64,000 nt of DNA from Vitis vinifera (lineage: Eukaryota; Streptophyta; Magnoliopsida; Vitales; Vitaceae). How positions within the stretch are numbered: the first letter of the stretch is position 1; each line of letters begins with the position of its first letter. The DNA is taken from the NCBI RefSeq assembly GCF_030704535.1, contig NC_081820.1, positions 20,649,001-20,713,000 on the forward strand, in the 5' to 3' direction. Below, piece by piece: positions 13,057 to 26,600 of this stretch. The translations under genes and the position numbers were made by a program. The notes beneath the pieces were generated by a model that saw only the letters and a list, made by a program, of their open reading frames with translations, had not been told where the DNA came from and did not search any database.

Positions 13057-16000
13057 ATGGAGACTTCCCTAGTTCACACCCCTTTTGTCACCTCTAAGAT
13101 TGATCCCTTCAATGGGACATTCTTCAAGAGATGTCAAGAAAAAGTCTTCTTTGCTATTGATGTTGTAAAATTGGAACATGTTTTGACCAACCTAAAACTG
13201 AAGGACAATTTTAAGAATTTGCCCACCTGGGAAATTAGAAATAAACAAGACATGTTATCCTTAGCATACTCTCGAATGAGTTGTTCGATGTTTGATGTCA
13301 ATATAAGCTAACTAAGGACATTTGGGATGTCATGAATAAAAAATATTTTTTGGAAGATGCAAAAACATAGAAATATGTCATAGGAAATTTTGGAAAAATT
13401 CAAAATGACCCAGGATAATGATTATCATCTCAAATCCAAGACTATCATTTGCTAATTAATGACTTAGTTAATAAGGACATAAATATGTTTGAACCCATTT
13501 AATTAACACTCTTCTAGATTCCTATAAAGAATATAAAAATAACATGAAACACAAAAAAAAAAAAAAAAAAAAACAAATGTCTCTAGAAAATGTTATAATT
13601 CATATTTGAAGTGAAGAATAGAATAAAAATAGGGACAAAGCTGAGAAAGCCAAAGGAATATCTTCTAAGGCAAATGGGATAGAACAAAAACATATTCCCA
13701 AAAAATATAATAGGTCTAGAAGGAAAAACTCTAGGACCAAGCCCAATACAACAAACAAAGTTTAAAACCCAACTATCAAAATGAGGGTAATTGCTATGTT
13801 TATAGCAAGTCTAAACATCATGCAACTCAGTGCTTCCATAAGAAGAGATTTGAGAAGTCAAAGCTAAAATCAAACCTGGTAGAGACAAAGGTAATTGTTG
13901 CAACAATCTCCTCTGAGGTGAGCATGGTCACCTGTGTGAAAGATTGGGTTGTAAAATTTGGAGTTACTAGGAACATTTATGGCAACAAAAAAAAAAAATG
14001 CATTCACTTTCTATACTTGTGAAGGAAGAAAATGAACACATTGTTCATGGTGATTTGAGAATGCCCATGGTGATTGAAAAAGGGAAAGTTCACCTTAAGT
14101 TGACCTCTGGTGAAGTTCTCATCCTAAGTAATGTCCTTTATGTGTCAAATATTTGTTGGAACTTAGTGTCAGTATCTTTGCTTAGAAAGGCAACAACGGG
14201 GATCTTGTTGGACTCTGATAAAATCATTTTAATTAAGAATGATGCATTTGTTGGGAAAGGTTGTTGTATTATGGTTTCTTTATATTGAATGTTTATGAAA
14301 TTGTTAATAATAATAATGCACCTTCTTCTACTTAGTTGATTCTTGAGATTTATGGCATGGTATACTTAGGCATGTGAACTTTTCCTATATAAAGAAAATG
14401 GTTGATCTAATTTAAATTCCTAAACTATCCTTAGAAAACCATGAAATATGTCAATCATGCGTGGAATCTAAAATCACAAAGAAATCTTACAAATCAGTTA
14501 ACAAAAAAATCATAACTACTAAGCTTAATTCACAATGACTTAGGAGATCTAAAAAAAGATATGGAAAGAGGTGTTCTATATAACTTTCATAGATGACTAC
14601 TCAAGGTATACAAGGGTATATCTGTTGAGAATCAAGGATGAAGCAAGAAATGCTTTCATCAAATACAAAAATGAGTCCAACTTCTTTAACTCTTTCTATT
14701 AAGATCACAAGATCGTTCATGAGACTACTCATTTTTATTCTCCTAAATCTAATGGAGCAACCAAAAGAAAAAACTTGACCCTAAAGAACATGACGAATGC
14801 AATGTTGGTAAGTTCAAAAGCACCCTTGGAACTTATGGAGGGAAGTTATTCTCTTTATTTTTCATATTCAAAACATATTACCTCATAAGAAAATTGGTAA
14901 AACACCCTTACCTGAAATTGTGGGGGTGTTTTGGCTAAATTGCTTTCTATTAAACCTAAAAAATGAAAACTAGGTCCTAAAACCTTTGATGCAATGTTTA
15001 TAAAGTATGTTGAAAATAGTGCAACATATAGGTGTTTGGTTATTAGATAAGAAACAGTCTCGTAGAAGTGAAAACATAATGGAAACAAAGAATGCTAACA
15101 TCTTTGAAAACACATCTTTCCTTTGAAACCTAGCGGTAAAAAATAAATTCAGAGAACAATTAGAAATAAGTTTATGAGCCTTTTGAAATTGAACTAAGAA
15201 AAAGTAAAAGATAAAGGAAAAAAGAAAACCTTGGAGAAGAGTTCTACACCTTCCTAATAGTTGAGGACCCCAGATCCTACAAAGAAGCTATAACTTCTCC
15301 AGATTTACCATTTTGGAAAGAGACTATTAATAGTGAAATCAAATCGATCATGTGTAACCATACATAGGAAATAGTGGATTTACCTCTTGGTGGAAAGAAT
15401 ATAGGTTGTTAGTGGATTTTTAAAAGGAAGTTAAAGTTAAATGGGTCCACAGAGAAGTATAAGACATGTTTGGTTGCCAAAGGGTTTAAACAAAGGAATG
15501 ATGTAGATTATTTTAATACTTTTACCTATATGACTAGAATATCCTCAATTAGAGTATCGATCAATCTAGCTTCCATTCATAATATGGTGATATACCATAT
15601 GAATGTCAAGACCGCGTTCTTGAATGGGGAACTGGAAGAGGAAAGTTATATGTAACAACCTAAGGGGTGTGTGGTTCTAGAAGAAGAGCAATAGGTATGT
15701 AGTCTAGTAAAATCACTATCTGGGTTAAAACAAGCACCTAAACAATGACATAACAAATTTAATCATGTGTTGGTAACTATTAGATTTTCCATTTATGACG
15801 CTAATGAATGTATTTATAACAAATTTGAGGATGACACATATGTTGTCATTTGCTTGTATGTTGATGATATGTTGATCCTTGGAACTAGCCTGAAGGTCAT
15901 TTGTAAGACTAAGAAATTTCTAGAACCTAAGTTTGAAATGAAAGACCTAAGGGAGACATTGGTTATTATATGAATCAAGATAAATAAAACACCTAATTAG

Positions 16001-16740
16001 CTTAAACTTTATCAAGAACACTATGTTGAGAGGATCTTAAAGAAGTTTGAACACTTAGACTGTAAATCAATATCAACTCCTTATGATCATAACTTACAAT
16101 TGAAGAAAAATAAAGAACATAGTGTTGCCCAAATTGAGTATGCCTAGATCATTGAGAGCTCAATGCACTTAACACACTATACCAAACTTTACATTGCCAA
16201 TTTAGTATGAAAATTGAGTTGGTACATCTAGAATCCTAATAAGGACTATTGAATTACTATTCATTGAGTACTCAAGTACTTGAGAGGTATTATTGACTAT
16301 GGTTTGTGCTATAGTGAGTTTCCGAATGTCCTTGAAGGATTTAAACTAGAACTTTGATTTAGATGAGATAAAATCCTTTAGTGGGTATTTCTTTTACCCT
16401 TGGAGGAGGTGCATTTTCTTAAAAGTCTACCAAGTAAACTTGCATTACCTAGTATACACTAGAGGTTGAGTTTATTACATTAGAGAAGGCCTGAGATTGA
16501 GTAGCTTAGAAACCTCTTAGCATATATGTCTTTATGGATGAGACCAACATCATCTATGTCTATGTGTTGCAATAGCCAAGCTATCATAGCTAAGGCTAAG
16601 AGTAAAATATTTAATAGGAAAAATAAGCATATATGCCTAAGACACAATATTGTGCGGCGGTTTCTTGAGACAAGGATAACATCTCTAAAATTTGTATGGT
16701 TAGAGCTAAATTTGCTTAGAGAGACTTCTATTTTATAGAG
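13057..16740 (+). mobile_element. Decayed Ty1/copia retrotransposon (gag-pol remnants)
   Basis: The frames follow copia order but are broken by many stops and shifts. A gag-like start at 13057 has FNGTFFKRCQEKV. A zinc-knuckle remnant lies near 13770-13850 (CYVYSKSKHHATQC), with the second Cys replaced by Tyr. The protease and GAG-pre-integrase region is at 13998-14288. A weak integrase region follows. The reverse transcriptase at about 15470-15975 keeps NVKTAFLNGELEE and YVDDMLILG. An RNase H tail at about 16500-16740 keeps a CNSQAI stretch and LRHNIVR. I could not find a matching LTR pair or a clear primer-binding site by eye, so element ends are unknown. It lies between the two ARR genes and is surely inactive. 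Confidence 0.85.
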
Positions 16741-17468
16741 TACTACTGCACAAACACTAGCACTCTAATTGCTCACTGTGATTGTGTTTGTGTGTTCCAC
16801 CATATGGCAAGAGTAACTTATATAGCTGCCTTAGATAACAAAGATAACTACTACCTGGAGATTTGGGTTATTGTTGAGAGTCTTTGTTTCGTGTATCTAA
16901 CACTACAGTGTAGACAGTACAATGCACATAGGATAATGTCCAATTGGACACTACATTATTATGACAGGTAAACGTTTATTCATTGCTTGATATTGAAATT
17001 AAACATAAAATTTCAGCTCTTTGCTATTTAATGTGTTTCATTAATATACAAAGAATTATATACCCAAAATAAATTTAATAATTTAATTTCAAATTTATTT
17101 AATAATATTGTTCATGAGATTACTGATCTGGTGAGATTGGACCGAAATGTAAAGCAATATAAGGCATGTGCTTAAAATGGAATGTAGTAAATATGCTTCA
17201 GGTGTTTTAGCTAAGAAATCAATGGTTTTTATTTTCGATTTTTTACCTTTTAAAGTTTTAAAATTAGTATAGTACTTATATTCTTCAGCTTGAAAATGAG
17301 CAATGCCAATAGGTATATTGTTTGAGAGAGTTACAACAAGAACATTGAATGAGCAAAAATAGTTCTATTATGTACAATTTCAATTGGGAAGCTCTCACTG
17401 TTAAATAATTTTCAAATTTTTTATCAATAAGCACACTCAAATACCATAAATAGATATATTTCAAAATA
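16741..17468. other. Spacer between copia remnant and ARR-B copy 2
   Basis: AT-rich sequence with no recognised gene. A downstream LTR for the copia element could be here but I could not match it to anything upstream of the gag start. Confidence 0.4.
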
Positions 17469-17900
17469 GAAAATCCTTGCTTTTTTTTTTTTTCCAAGTT
17501 GAAAGTAAACCAAGTACACCTTAAAATGTATTTAACTTTCAAATATTTAAACTAACCAGCCAGAAAATTTCATTTTAGTTGACAAATAAAATGCCTCCTA
17601 GACTGAAAACTAAAGCCCACAGAAGAAACTAGATTGGATGAGAATGGAAGATCAAAAAAAATCTTCTATAAAAAGAACTCATTAAATCTACCTCTTACTT
17701 TTCTTGTATATTGCTTTAAATATATATGTATATATTTTTTTTTGTAGATTTCCACATTAATTGGTTTGAAAAATCAGTGGGCAAATGCAAGCCATGAATC
17801 TATCGACTGGATTTTTAACCTGTTTTAGGGATGAAGAAAACATTATATCAAAGAAATCTGTGGGCCAGTGTTAATCTCTCTTTCTCTCCCATTTGTTTTC

Positions 17901-17909
17901 TCTATAAAG
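17901..17909 (+). promoter_or_regulatory. TATA-box candidate, second type-B ARR gene
   Basis: TCTATAAAG lies about 95 bp before the start codon at 18000, matching the position of the TATA motif in the first paralog. A TATA-driven start shared by both copies is inferred. Confidence 0.5.
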
Positions 17910-17999
17910 CACAGTCTTTGCATCATCTTCTACACATACATTATTGACTCAACATCCACTGAATTGCATCTCTCTTTGAAGTTTCAAAACTTTTTGAGC

Positions 18000-20900
18000 A
18001 TGGACGGCAAGATAAATAACTCAAACCAGTCTCTCAAGAACAAAACCTCTTTTGGTGGCTTAAATATTATGGTTGTTGACGATGATATCATATGTCTCTC
18101 AATTGTTGCAGGAATTCTTAAAACAATGAAGTATGAAGGTGCGTATATTTTGTGCTGCTTGGTTTTACTTGGATAATCTTCTATAATGCCTTCTAAAATT
18201 GGTGATTCAATAAGGCTTTGCATGCATGTTTATTTTTCCTGAATCATTTTTCGATATCACTTCTATTTTTCATTAATGTTTAGTGTAAGTTGAGGACATG
18301 GTATTGATGTTAAGTTGTGGACTCATGCATAGGCTTAGTTTGGATCAAGAAAATTTTAATCCATCTCCTTTTTTTGTTTTTTTTTTGGTAGTGGTAGATT
18401 GAAGTTTTGATTTCTTTAACTGCAGTGATCAATTTCTGGTAGTCTTTCCAAGTAAACATGGAAGCCAATGACAGTTCTCTTTGTTGCTTCTGTGTGCTTT
18501 CTCTATTGTATTTACTATTTCTTCTAGATTGGCCATTAAATCCTCCATTTTGGTGGATTGAAGTTTTGATTTCTTGAACTGCAGTTACCAATTTCTGGTA
18601 GTTTTTCCAAGTAAACATAGAAGTTAATGGCAGTTCTCTTTGTTGCATCTGTGTGCTTTCTCTATTGTATTTACTATATCTTCAAGTTCCATGATTTCTC
18701 TCTTCTAGTTTAGCCATCAAATCCTCCATTTTGGTTGTCTACTGTCTACGTTTAGTGAACTTTATGTCTAACAATTCACAAGGACACATTCGTGAGGGGA
18801 GGGTGAATCTACAAGAAATTGAATATATTCCTCATGTTTGTAAGAGAATGGTTTATATAAATTGAATGATGACCGTCTTGTACCTATAATTTTTTTCAGT
18901 TGATCTTCAATAGAGCTTTTCAATTCTTTAGTGATGGGGAGATGCTATTAGAGTATGCATTTTATTGTCTAATTAGAAGTTTTCAGTTGCTTTGTTCATC
19001 AATTTTTTAAGTTTTAATTGATTTCAGTTGTTACCGTCAAAAACGCCCAGAACGCTTTGATCACTCTTCAACAGAGAATGAATTTTTTCCACCTTGTTAT
19101 AACGGATGTGCACATGCCGGAGATGGACGGATTCGAATTTCAAAAGAAAGTCCAAGAAAAATTCAATCTCCCTATAGTTAGTGAGTATTGTTTTGAGCTA
19201 GAATTCTCTTTCTTCATTATTAAGCGGCATGATATGTATATCGAGCCCAAATTTTGCAATCTTAAACTATGAGGAAAATTGGTGATTCAACATTCATATC
19301 TTTATTGCATAGGAATTCTCTCCAAAATAAAAGTCCTCTTTATATATCAGGTCTACTAGCAAATAACAATCATTTTAACAATATATTTTTTCACTATGTA
19401 AAATGACTTGTTATCCCTTCAATAGCAGTTTTTATGAAAGAATTAGACAAATTTCTCATCACTTTGTCCAACATTAAGGCTATATTTGGTTTTTAGAAAA
19501 TTTGAAGGAAAGTATAAAGAAAAGAAAATAGAGAGGAAAAATTGAAGAAAAAAAAAAGTAAAGAAAAAAAAAAGTTTAAAGTTAATGAATTATATTATTT
19601 CAAACTTTCTTTTTTACTTATATAATCTTTTTATATAAAGATTAAATAATTTTAAAAAATATAAATTTTTTAATAATTTTAATTATATTTGATTTTCTTT
19701 TATATTTTTTTATAGTAAAACCAAATATAAGAAATTAATTTCTTTAGCATTTTTTTCTTTTCCTATTACTTTCGGATAACCAAACATAACCTAAGAGAAA
19801 CACATGTATAAATTCCATAGCTCTTTCTTTTCTTTACTGTTTTAAACCATGTTACTATCAACTCACTAGCTAATAGAAAAACGCAAATTGATGAAGTATA
19901 AAACCCCTTGCATGTCATATTCATATGCAGAAAGAATGGCTTAATACCATTTGTTTCTGATTTGCTTGTCTTTCTGTAATTCAGTGATGTCTGCCGATGA
20001 CAAAGACACTTCCATATTAAGGGGCTTAGAGGCTGGGGCTGCATTTTACATCGTGAAACCTGTAAACTATGATGATCTTAGGAACTTATGGCAATATGCT
20101 GTTAGCTCAAGGAAAGTTAAATCTGTAGTCAACTGCAAATTTAAAAGTTCTCAAGGGGCATCACTAGTTCAGAAAACATCCGTTGATGTTGATATAGTGT
20201 CTGTAGCACAATTGAATGACGAGAAACAGAATAAGAGAGATACCAAAAATAAGGCACCAATAAAGGTTAATGAAGGCAATGAAAAAGAAAAAGCTGAGAT
20301 TGTTACCACCAAGAAGACAAAAGTGATCTGGACAACTGCACTTCACAACCGGTTCTTGGAAGCTATAAGAAAAATAGGCCTTGAAAGTAAGAAATCTCTT
20401 GCCCATTAATATATTTCTTTGCCATAGGGGATTGAAATGGTACTTACTATAGATATCTCTAATGGTTATATTTTTACTCTTATACTATGCAGGGGCTGTT
20501 CCCAAGAGGATTCTTGAGGTCATGAACATGCCAGGATTAACTAGAGATAATGTGGCTAGCCATCTTCAGGTTTGTTTGACATATTATTGATTACTGTGAA
20601 ACTACATGAAAAATTGCTATTTTGCATGGTAGGATTTGATGAATACATGAGCCAATTTGCCCAAAAAATGCAGAACAATATTCTAGCGTGCAAGATCACC
20701 TGATCATGAAAGAGAGAACATAACTGTTTATATGGTAACACATAACGAAAAAAGTTATGCTTTTCACAAAGCAAAGGCTGTAGGAAATTGGAATAATTAT
20801 CGTTCTGCCTTTATGACATGTATAAACTTAATCTCTTGATATTGAAAGAAGAAAGAATTCTACTTTTTCAATTTTGGAGTTTCATTGCTTGAAGAAATAT

Positions 20901-23171
20901 AATTGTACCTTCAAAAGCTTTCTTGTTCAACCTTTTTGAAGCTTTCCAATCTTTTCTACTCCTTGCTGATGGGATTGATGCGGTTTCTGCAGAAATACAG
21001 AATCTTTCTAAAGCGTGTAACAGAAGCAAGCAACTCCGATGGAAGTAGCACAGGAAAGAACATTATTGAAAAAACTCTCCGATCAAGCTTTGCCGCAGGG
21101 CATCCTTCATTGGTCCTTCGGACTCTCCAGCATGGGTTCCCTCAGTTTGTGGACCATCAACAAGTAGGATCATCCCTGCAACCAGGATTCCTAGGGAATA
21201 TCCAACCGGCCAATGGTCTGGGCCATGGCAGTGCACTTTTCCCTAATCAGCAAGCTTCAAGTACTGACTTTATACCTCAACTTGGGTATGGACAATTCCA
21301 TTCAATGAACAATCAAGATTATTTCCAGCAACAAACTCTTGGCAACACTAATCCTCTCTATCTAGCCGGTGGTGCCGATATAAGTTCATATCAAACTCAA
21401 GGAAGATCAGAACTTCTCTCAAATGCCATGTCTAACAACAACTCCACTGCCATTGCTGGGTCAGGTCAAATGGGATTTGCTGATGGTGTATCAAATGGTT
21501 TTAGTGGCAGTTATGTCTTGAGAAATGGGGACAATGGGAATATGGCTCTTGCATTGGGGGGGAATCTGAACTCTGGTTGTTATCCTCAAGAAGCATATTC
21601 TTCAGCAGGGTTTGGGAGCACAAACCAACTCTCACCAAGGTTCCCTAATGTCATCCAACAGGAATATAATCCAATGCTTGGGAATGTCTCTCTCCCGAAA
21701 TTCACTGAATTTGGTCTTGATGAAATTTACCTTAACCAGCTCAACAATCCATTCTATAATGAGGTGCTGAGCTACTTGCTTTCCTTGCTGCACAAGAGAT
21801 ACATCTTTGCTTTATTAATTTCCAATTTGATTCTCTTTCTGACATAAACTAATGCTTGATTTGTTATTTATAACTATTGATGGTTTCCTAATTTATGCCA
21901 TTATTGGTTTGAGATGAGAAGCAACAAGTTGGAGAAGAAGTTCAGAACCATGGCTATACCATCCACCCCAATCCTGTGCAACAGAACCCTCCTGAGAACC
22001 TACTTTCCTTCAACCAGGCATGTCAACGTTTACTTAATTGACTGATTTCTCGCATGTTGAATGCTTACTTGTCTGACTGATTCTCTTTATAAATCACTTT
22101 GCATTGCGTATCTTCATATCTCTACTATTGTGTTATCCTCCTCATAGATTATTGCAAGAGCACAACAATTCTATAGAAACTTGGATGATGATATTTCAGT
22201 GGCTTTTAAGTTGTCTAGATTTTTAATTACCAAATTTAATTAAGCCACTGGATGAAAATAAATTACCAATGAAGTAATGATAATTCAAATTGTAGTCTCC
22301 ATTCTTCTATTTTTCTTTTTCTGTTCATATGTAAATATTTAAAAGGTATCTTAGATATATTTTTCTCCATCATTACTGGCTTTCTTATGATTTCCTTTTC
22401 AATTTTTATGAATTATCCCAAACAACTACACAATTCCAAATTCTTCCAAAAGAATCATCCAATTTGTTGATATGTATGCAGAAAGAATGGGATGGAGGTA
22501 TAAGCGGCTACAACTTTGGCAATGGCATGAGTCAGTTCGATAAGTATTTTCTAACCTTTGATCGGCCATGCCCTAATCAGGCAAGTCCAGTACTATTTCT
22601 TAAAGCTTCATTCTCTTTATTAATAGATGATGTTCTGTTGCTTTATTTGTCATTTTTTATGGTTAGATCTTAAGGATATTGAGTATAAATGCCCGAGCAC
22701 TATATTTTCATACAAATCATTGAAGTGCCTACTGGGAAATCATTTGACAATGGAGGGTTTGTTTGGATTGCAGAAAAAATAAGGGAAAGGAAAAATAAAC
22801 TGGCTGAATAGTATGACAGATTCCTTCCTCAAACCTATATATCTTCAGCATTTTCCTTTTACTTATTCTTTTCATGATCAAATGGAGCCCAAAGGTCACT
22901 CTAGTACAGAACCTTAAATTCCTATTTAATTTGGTTGAAACCCATCTCTTGTGATGTGTAGCAACAAGGAGGTGGAGAATTCCTGGACAATGGACCCTAC
23001 AATGGCTATTCGAATGTGAATCCAGCATGGAATCAGGCAAGTCATTGTTTCAAGCCATTTCAGAATTTTTTTTTTATCTTTGAAACTTTACTCATATTGG
23101 TCTCTTGGTTTTACTTGCAGGGTGCTACTGATGATATCATGCGTTCCATATTTGGTCCTGATGGATATTAA
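18000..23171 (+). CDS. Type-B two-component response regulator (ARR-B), copy 2
   Basis: Nine coding exons: 18000-18138, 19028-19180, 19985-20386, 20493-20569, 20993-21763, 21922-22017, 22482-22580, 22962-23036, 23121-23171. They give 620 residues. Exons 1, 2, 4, 6, 7 and 8 have exactly the same lengths as in the first copy. Exon 3 is two codons longer. Exon 5 is 186 bp shorter, in the Gln/Asn-rich tail. Exon 9 is one codon shorter. Receiver residues D27/D28, D73, S100 and K122 are all kept. The GARP domain (about 208-264) keeps SHLQKYR. So both copies look functional as phosphorelay-controlled transcription factors. Intron 2 carries a MITE, and intron 1 carries a 159-bp tandem repeat. Introns 6, 7 and 8 again begin with GC. 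Confidence 0.9.
18398..18741. repeat. 159-bp tandem duplication in intron 1 of ARR-B copy 2
   Basis: Two diverged copies start at 18398 and 18557. The second carries an extra stretch of about 24 bp. Both run from ATTGAAGTTTTGATTTC to ATCCTCCATTTTGG. The reverse strand is open over much of it, giving a repeated peptide with SMFTWK, but there is no start or family match, so I treat it as non-coding. Confidence 0.75.
19475..19794. mobile_element. Tourist-like MITE in intron 2 of ARR-B copy 2
   Basis: A 314-bp AT-rich insert (19478-19791) is missing from the matching intron of the first gene. Its ends are inverted: GGCTATATTTGGT on the left and ACCAAACATAACC on the right. TAA is found directly on both sides (19475-19477 and 19792-19794). 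A 3-bp TAA target duplication and short inverted ends are typical of PIF/Harbinger-derived MITEs. It has no coding capacity. The intron is 804 bp here against 197 bp in the paralog. Confidence 0.65.
22018..23120 (+). other. Three consecutive GC-AG introns in ARR-B copy 2
   Basis: Intron 6 (22018-22481) starts GCATGT, intron 7 (22581-22961) GCAAGT and intron 8 (23037-23120) GCAAGT. All follow codons AAC CAG or AAT CAG and end in AG. The same three positions are GC-AG in the paralog, so the state is older than the duplication. Confidence 0.75.
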
Positions 23172-23609
23172 GAAGACGTACAATAACCTTCTGAGGATCT
23201 AAATCCAGACAAAACCTTCTACATCTTAGGGGGATTTAGATTTTGTTTTTTTCTCGCTATTTTCAAAGTTACTTGGAACTTTGGACCTTGGTTTTGCAGT
23301 TCATTTAGTTTGGAGTCTTACGTATTTGGACATGACTTGTTTGAGAACTTTTATGACTTTTGGCATGTGACTGGTGCTTTATTCTAGCAGTTTTTAGTAA
23401 TAAAGTCTACTGGGAAAGCTTGTCTAGTGACATGTGATAGTTGCAGGGACTTCTTGTGGTCTCAGAAGTCTGCTTTAGAGTTATAGATCCATGTGTTTTT
23501 TTAATGTTTAACTCAATTTCCGCTGCTCCTGTTGCTTCAGAAGCTGGGATCTGAAATCCTAGAACTGGGATCAATGATTTACGTTATCATGCTATTAGTC
23601 AGGCCTGAA

Positions 23610-26600
23610 CTTATTGTTGGAATCCGTGCAAGGTGAAAATTAAAGAAAACGAGAAAGAAAGAACATGCAGATTTAACATAGTTCGGCGAATTGCCGGGAA
23701 TAAGAAAGAGGACTTTCACTATAAATCCATGATGTATATATACTCTTCAAGACCTCCCCTCACCCCCACTTTTTAGCTTTCATGTAGGCTTAAAAACTTG
23801 GGGAAATAGACATATAATGGTGATCTCCCCCCAAATGAGACTTAGATACCATATAGAGTATTTAAATTAGTACTATGATACCATCAAGGTGAGAAATTTG
23901 CAAACCTTTTTTTTTTTTCAAAATGAACCCAAATATTCATCACAAAGGATGAAAATCTCGCCAAAATTTTGGCCATTTCAACTAGTAGATATGGAAAGGA
24001 TATTTAATATTTAATGGACAATCAACTAGAGAAAATTTGGCACTTTTTCTCTCTTTTATTGTGAACTTGGACTACTGATTTAATTTTATCCATTCAAAGA
24101 TCTTGCAATATTTCGTAATATGTTGTTGATTTCACAAAAATGATTGATTTTATCCATTTTGTCAACTTTTGAGTAAAGGGCTCCAAAGGTAAGGAATGAA
24201 ACCTAGCCTCCATAAGGAGAGGCCAAGGGCATATATATGTCCACTATGTTGGCTTTGGCTTGACTATCGTATACCCATCTTATTATATATCTCTACTATT
24301 GTTTTACCCCAAGGCTAATTTTCAAAACCCAAATAATCTATTGGAAGCCTCATTTTTCCATTATCTTTACACATCATTCTGACCTCCTTTAATAGATTGT
24401 GTGGGACTTTATTAACACTCAAAAATGTATTATTTTTATACTTAAAACCTGGATTTTATAACTACCTTTGAGTGTTAATCATATCTATTTAGCATGAATT
24501 TTTGTGAACCTATTTTAGAACTAAAATGTCATTCAAGTGGAATGTGAAACAAAAGAAAAAGAAATGAGGATTTTTTAATGAATTGTAAGGGAAAAAGGTT
24601 GCGAAAGGATGATAGAGGTAAAGAGTAGTGTTAAAGCATTACCTTGAAATCTAAACCAAAATCACAAAGAAGGAAAAAAAAACTTAATTAATGATCAATT
24701 GTCTTGAGGAGTATGGAGAACGATCACATATTCAAGGTTAGAAGATCAATTATCCAATAAAAGTATGTTAAACGCTCATTGAAGAAGAAAAACAAGGATT
24801 GCAATCAAAGAAAATCACAAGAATGATTGACCATCTTCATAAAGGCTTTTAATCATCCTGCTTTGTCGCAAAGAAAGATTGATCATCCTATGCAATACAA
24901 CTTTAATCACCCTTGAACAAGTTGTAATTGCGATTTCAATTTTAGTTTCTTTCATATCATAAACCTTTACTAAGTACTTTTATTTCTTTTAAGCTTTTAT
25001 CACATGGAATGTTAGGGTAGTTTTGGGGGGCTACCATGCATCACTTTAGTTTTCTATATATATGATTAGTTAGGGATTTGAAAGTTCTTGATTGAGGGAG
25101 GTTTTAAACTCCATAATACACACACTTGAATTTTAATTAGAATCTTGTTTTTCCTTTATTTTCTATTATTTTCTTAGAAACCAAATATGGGCCAGGAGGG
25201 GAAATTCTCCATCATATTTAGCTGATTTCATTATATTTGAAGGAGTAGTAAGTCAAATGAAGAGTCCAAAAGAGGAGTAGTAGACGTGTAAGGTTTATTT
25301 TAATTCATTTAATTTGTTTTAAGTCTTATTTTGTAACCAAAAAAAAAAAAAAAACCAGAGAATTCAAATCAAGAAATTGTTGTACCAAGACACCTATAAA
25401 GTTCATATTCAAACTTATGTACTGTTTAGAATCCAATCAAATTAATTGTTTTAGAAGGCCCCGTTTGTGACATTTAAACTTCTAAATATTTAATAAATTT
25501 ATTATTTAAAATTAATGAAAATAAATATAAGTTGAAATTAATGAGAATAATTATTAATTAAAATTAGTGAGGGTGAAAACGTCAATTTGATTATTTAAAA
25601 TAAATTTTAAGTTAATTTAATTAAATAATCTTAATACTTAAAAAAAAAAAAAAAAAAAACACCCACTTACTTTTAGATAAACACGATTCTAGATTTTATA
25701 TCAAACAAAATCTAAAATGAACTTCTTCTAAAAAAATTATGTATAAAGCAAATAAATCACTTGTTTTTCTCATAAGATATTTTTGAAATATTTTTTTACC
25801 TTTATTATCACTTTTTTTTGTAAGAAAATTTTGTCTTGATAAAAAATAAAAATAAAAAATAATAAAAATTACTTTTATCTTAATGAAAAAAGTCTATTTT
25901 TTTTCTTTTTTCAACCTTAAACTTTGTTTTAACACTTAGACCCGATTCTAATATAAAATAAAATCATACTTATTTTTGAAAATTTTAAATCATTCTTATC
26001 TTTAAAACAAATTAATGTGCTTTCATTTTGTATAATTTTAATTAGAAATGAATTTGGTAAAAATTAGCAAAATTGTCATTAAAAAAATATGAATATGACT
26101 AAAAGAGCTCCTATTTTTCTCCATTTTTTTTTCTCTAGTTTCATAAGAAAATTTAGCCCTAAAATTTCACTATGAATTGTTACTCAAAATAAATTCAACC
26201 ACATAAAAACTCACTTAATTAAGATAAGAAATTAACAAAATATAAATCCATAGAAATTCAAATTCTATTACATGCAACCACTATTTTTGCCTCATAATTC
26301 GTTTAATTCTCGAAGAAATTAGTTTCAATAAATTTTTATATATTCTTCATTCAAAATGAAAATAATAATATTAAATTCATAAAATTTATATTAGAAATGA
26401 ATTTACAATTGATTTTTAAAAGTCAACCACCAAAATAAACAACCATCAATTCCAATGAATTTTTTTTTTCTAATTAGAATTATTAAAAATAGTTCACGCT
26501 CATTTAAATATCTATAAGGATCAATAATGTCAAATAATTTTGAAAAATAAAAAATTAGGATTGATACCAAAAATTAATAAACTAATCTCAATAATAAAAC

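Noticed and set aside
16741..17400. Possible 3' LTR of the copia element
   Set aside because: No sequence here matched the region before the gag start, and no TG...CA ends with a target duplication were found.
18310..18648. Minus-strand frame with a repeated SMFTWK peptide in intron 1 of ARR-B copy 2
   Set aside because: The repeat comes from a DNA-level tandem duplication; there is no family match and it lies within a host intron.
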